Of a DNA stretch of 64,000 nt, positions 62,199 through 64,000 are shown piece after piece. This stretch comes from Sinorhizobium fredii USDA 257 (GTDB lineage: Bacteria > Pseudomonadota > Alphaproteobacteria > Rhizobiales > Rhizobiaceae), in NCBI RefSeq assembly GCF_000265205.3, contig NC_018000.1:2790001-2854000 (forward strand). The letters are read 5' to 3'. The notes under the pieces were generated by a model. It saw only the letters and a list, made by a program, of their open reading frames with translations, made no database searches and was not told the origin of the DNA. Positions within the stretch are counted from its first letter, which is position 1. Each line of letters begins with the position of its first letter. Made by a program: the position numbers and the translations under genes.

Positions 62199-62639
62199 TC
62201 AGGCCTTGGGAGGTCGCGCGGGCGGCTCGATGATAGCCGAGGGCAGATGGCTGTCCTCTAACAAGCCGTGCGACAGTTCGCGGGACTCAAGACTGATGCG
62301 CCGGCCGCCCGTGTCCTCATGGGCGAGAATGGTGGAGGAGCATAAGAGTGCGAGCGGACACGCCCTACCGCATTCGTTCTTTTGGGCGGGCTGCTGCTCC
62401 GGACAGCAGGACATGTCCTCGGCGCCTTCCATGCCCGGCACGGCTTCCATCTGCATGTCGGACGAAAGTGCCATCGCATTCGCCGCCACGCTCATGCTCA
62501 CGGGACCGAACACGACCCCGAGCAGCGCTAACAGACAAAGAAAGCGCCGGAGCGCGACGACAGCGAACATGCGCTTATGCTTGCATAGCGCGCCGTTCAT
62601 TGGAAGACGGTCACGGAAAGTTGCGACCGAGGGCCGCAT
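62199..62639 (-). CDS. Exported Cys/Met-rich protein (146 aa)
   Basis: ATG at 62639 has GGAGGT close upstream. A hydrophobic signal ('RRFLCLLALLGVVFGPVSMS') lies at residues about 32-52. The mature part has Met-rich 'SDMQMEAVPGMEG', then 'SCCPEQQPAQKNECGRACPL' with several Cys. The plan matches the 55096 protein. It is probably a periplasmic or membrane copper-binding factor. Confidence 0.7.
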   Translation of the reverse strand: MRPSVATFRDRLPMNGALCKHKRMFAVVALRRFLCLLALLGVVFGPVSMSVAANAMALSSDMQMEAVPGMEGAEDMSCCPEQQPAQKNECGRACPLALLCSSTILAHEDTGGRRISLESRELSHGLLEDSHLPSAIIEPPARPPKA

Positions 62640-62674
62640 CCGACCTCCACTGGGTTATTTAACCAGGCAGAGGA

Positions 62675-63238
62675 CTATCCAATCCGCACAACAGTTTCGG
62701 ACACGAATTCGAACCGCGGAATCGCAAGGTTCTCCGGTGCGGGTCCCTTGCGGACCCTGCCGGCGGTATCATAGTGCGATCCGTGGCAGGGGCAGAACCA
62801 GCCCCCGAAATCGCCGGCCTGTCCTAGAGGCACGCAGCCGAGATGCGTGCAGACGCCAATCATCACGATCCAGTTCTCCTTCGCCTCCCCGGCGGAGCGG
62901 GCGACATCGGTCGCAGGCTGGTCGTCGGAAAGGTTGGCGTTCCGGGCGAATGGATCCTTTAGATCATCAAGTGCTGTCGCCTTTGCCGCCTCGATCTCCT
63001 GCTGGGTGCGGTTTCGAATGAAGACCGGCCGACCGCGCCATTTGACGGTCAGAGACATGCCTTCTGCGAGGGATGATACATCCACCTCGATGGAGGCCAT
63101 CGCGAGCGTCGATGCGTCAGGACGCATCTGGTCAATGAATGGCCAGGACGCGGCCCCGACACCGACGGCCCCCGCCATGGCTGTCACCAGATAGAGAAAA
63201 TCGCGTTTGGTTGGCCCGCCTGGTTCGTCTATCGCCAC
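62675..63238 (-). CDS. petA: Rieske iron-sulfur protein (ubiquinol-cytochrome c reductase subunit-like)
   Basis: 187 aa, GTG start at 63238 with GAGGCAC upstream. The signal/anchor is '[20 protein letters not shown]'. The [2Fe-2S] ligands lie in '[12 protein letters not shown]' and '[10 protein letters not shown]'. This is the bc1 Rieske subunit type, but no cytochrome b or c1 gene follows. It is the first visible gene of the copper/redox block; an isolated copy may replace a subunit damaged by copper or serve another electron path. Confidence 0.9.
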   Translation of the reverse strand: MAIDEPGGPTKRDFLYLVTAMAGAVGVGAASWPFIDQMRPDASTLAMASIEVDVSSLAEGMSLTVKWRGRPVFIRNRTQQEIEAAKATALDDLKDPFARNANLSDDQPATDVARSAGEAKENWIVMIGVCTHLGCVPLGQAGDFGGWFCPCHGSHYDTAGRVRKGPAPENLAIPRFEFVSETVVRIG

Positions 63239-63561
63239 AGGAATAGTGCCTCGTTATGGCGCTTAGCTGGTCCCGTTGCAAAAGATCGTGGATCGCCCTG
63301 CCCAACCGGGGCGTGGTGACGACGATCTTTCGAGAGAAGCTCTGCGCAGCCATTATACGTCCAAGCCCCAAGCGATGGGAATGGCAACTGAGTCCGGCAA
63401 AAGCCGCCCTCCGGCTCACCGAATTGGACTTCTGCTCACCACCATTCCGCGAGGCTGATGAAGGCGTACTCTCGACTGATAGTGTTGAAGAAGTCAGGCT
63501 TGAAGCCGGTAGAGTAGCTCGCTCAGGGCGTCGCGATTGAGGTCGACGCGACCTCCTCGGC
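63239..63561. other. Intergenic region next to an IS1182 end
   Basis: No gene of its own. The right part (about 63430-63560) probably belongs to the end of the IS1182 element; its exact end was not located. The promoter of the leftward copper block should be near 63250-63350. Confidence 0.4.
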
Positions 63562-64000
63562 CTAAGTGGCCGGGATTACCGTCCGCGGGGTGCAGATCTT
63601 GGCCAATTTCCTGAGGTTCTGGGCGATGGCGGCGAGGTGGAACTCATCGCGGGCACCGCAGGGGCCGCGTAGTCGCAATCTATCGAGCTTCAGAATGCGT
63701 TTGAGGTGCGCGAAGAGCATCTCCACCTTCTTTCGCTGATAGCGTGACGTCTGGTAAGCGTCGGTTTTGGCAATGTCGCGAGCCATGTCGCGCGCGCCCT
63801 CATAGATTGAGCGCGTTACCTTGCGCGCCGGCGCCTTCGGACAACAGCGAGGCTTAAGTGCGCAGGCGTCGCAGTCATGCTTGCTCGCCCGATAACGTAG
63901 CGTGTTGTCCTTTCCCACACCGGTCCGCGGTGTCGAGAATGGCCGCCGGTAATGCTGAAGAATCTTATCACCTGGGCAGCGGTAGGTATCGCTTGCATGG
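63562..64000 (-). CDS. IS1182-family transposase, C-terminal part (cut by window edge)
   Basis: The minus-strand frame is open from the window edge to 63562. It includes a Cys cluster ('DCDACALKPRCCP') followed by 'MARDIAKTDAYQTSRYQRKK' and 'VEMLFAHLKRILKLDRLRLR', the usual end of IS1182 transposases. The N-terminal part lies beyond position 64000. Confidence 0.85.
   Translation of the reverse strand, partial: HASDTYRCPGDKILQHYRRPFSTPRTGVGKDNTLRYRASKHDCDACALKPRCCPKAPARKVTRSIYEGARDMARDIAKTDAYQTSRYQRKKVEMLFAHLKRILKLDRLRLRGPCGARDEFHLAAIAQNLRKLAKICTPRTVIPAT

Noticed and set aside
1..64000. tRNA, rRNA, riboswitch or replication origin.
   Set aside because: No cloverleaf, rRNA core, known riboswitch motif, iteron array or replication gene was seen by eye. 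A covariance-model scan could still find a small RNA.

Overview
The window reads as an accessory region of an alphaproteobacterium of the Rhizobiales (Rhizobium, Sinorhizobium or Mesorhizobium relatives), probably a plasmid or genomic island. The basis is high GC, rhizobial-type gene families (DUF1476 ATPase inhibitor, DUF4173, AGCS symporter with aspartase and asparaginase) and a heavy load of insertion sequences (IS5/IS427, IS66, IS110, IS701, IS1182 and an ISNCY-like element). Gene remnants are also common. No replication, conjugation, rRNA or tRNA gene was seen, and no CRISPR array.

Layout. 0-3.2 kb: the start of a response regulator, a DUF4173 membrane protein, a VOC protein and a truncated IS5. 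3.2-8.1 kb: an aspartate/asparagine catabolic locus, made of a divergent XRE regulator, an AGCS amino-acid symporter, aspartase and a frameshifted asparaginase. 8.8-13.3 kb: two convergent NhaA antiporters, a 32-aa membrane ORF and an APC permease. 13.8-19.5 kb: a small unknown protein, a MacB/LolCDE-like ABC exporter with its adaptor, and a two-gene Trk/Ktr potassium uptake system. 19.5-26.5 kb: decayed genes, a stack of three IS elements abutting a universal stress protein gene, and a broken MFS gene.

26.6-46.2 kb is the most unusual part. A PqqD-like/HPr-kinase-like fusion overlaps a nucleotidyltransferase gene, followed by a short protein with a conserved Cys-containing leader. A second copy of that short protein lies at 38.6 kb without a kinase nearby. 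Between them are an IS66 that splits a 62-codon ORF, remnants of nhaA, an ABC permease and an RTX-like tail, a UbiA-like protein, a sensor kinase/response regulator pair with two decayed copies of the regulator, and a small secreted peptide gene with its own terminator. A 2358-aa protein made of about 290 octapeptide repeats fills 39.1-46.2 kb. Its octads are arranged in longer modules whose spacing is 240, 408 or 576 bp, that is 10, 17 or 24 octads.

46.2-50.9 kb: sparse, with an OhrR-like regulator and palindromic operator, a decayed pcm gene, a cytochrome c and a methyltransferase. 50.9-63.2 kb: a copper/periplasmic redox block on the minus strand, comprising a Rieske protein, small Cys/Met-rich exported proteins, a YtkA-like protein, CusB, CusA, a multicopper oxidase, DUF411, a TlpA-like thioredoxin, Sco and DsbA. 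Most of these genes overlap by 4 nt or are closely spaced. An IS110 copy now separates the cusBA end from the multicopper oxidase half. An IS1182 transposase runs off the right edge.

Themes: ion homeostasis (Na+/H+, K+, Cu), envelope stress and peptide-like secreted products, in a region shaped by repeated duplication, IS insertion and decay. Start codons were moved inward where a clear ribosome-binding site supported it.
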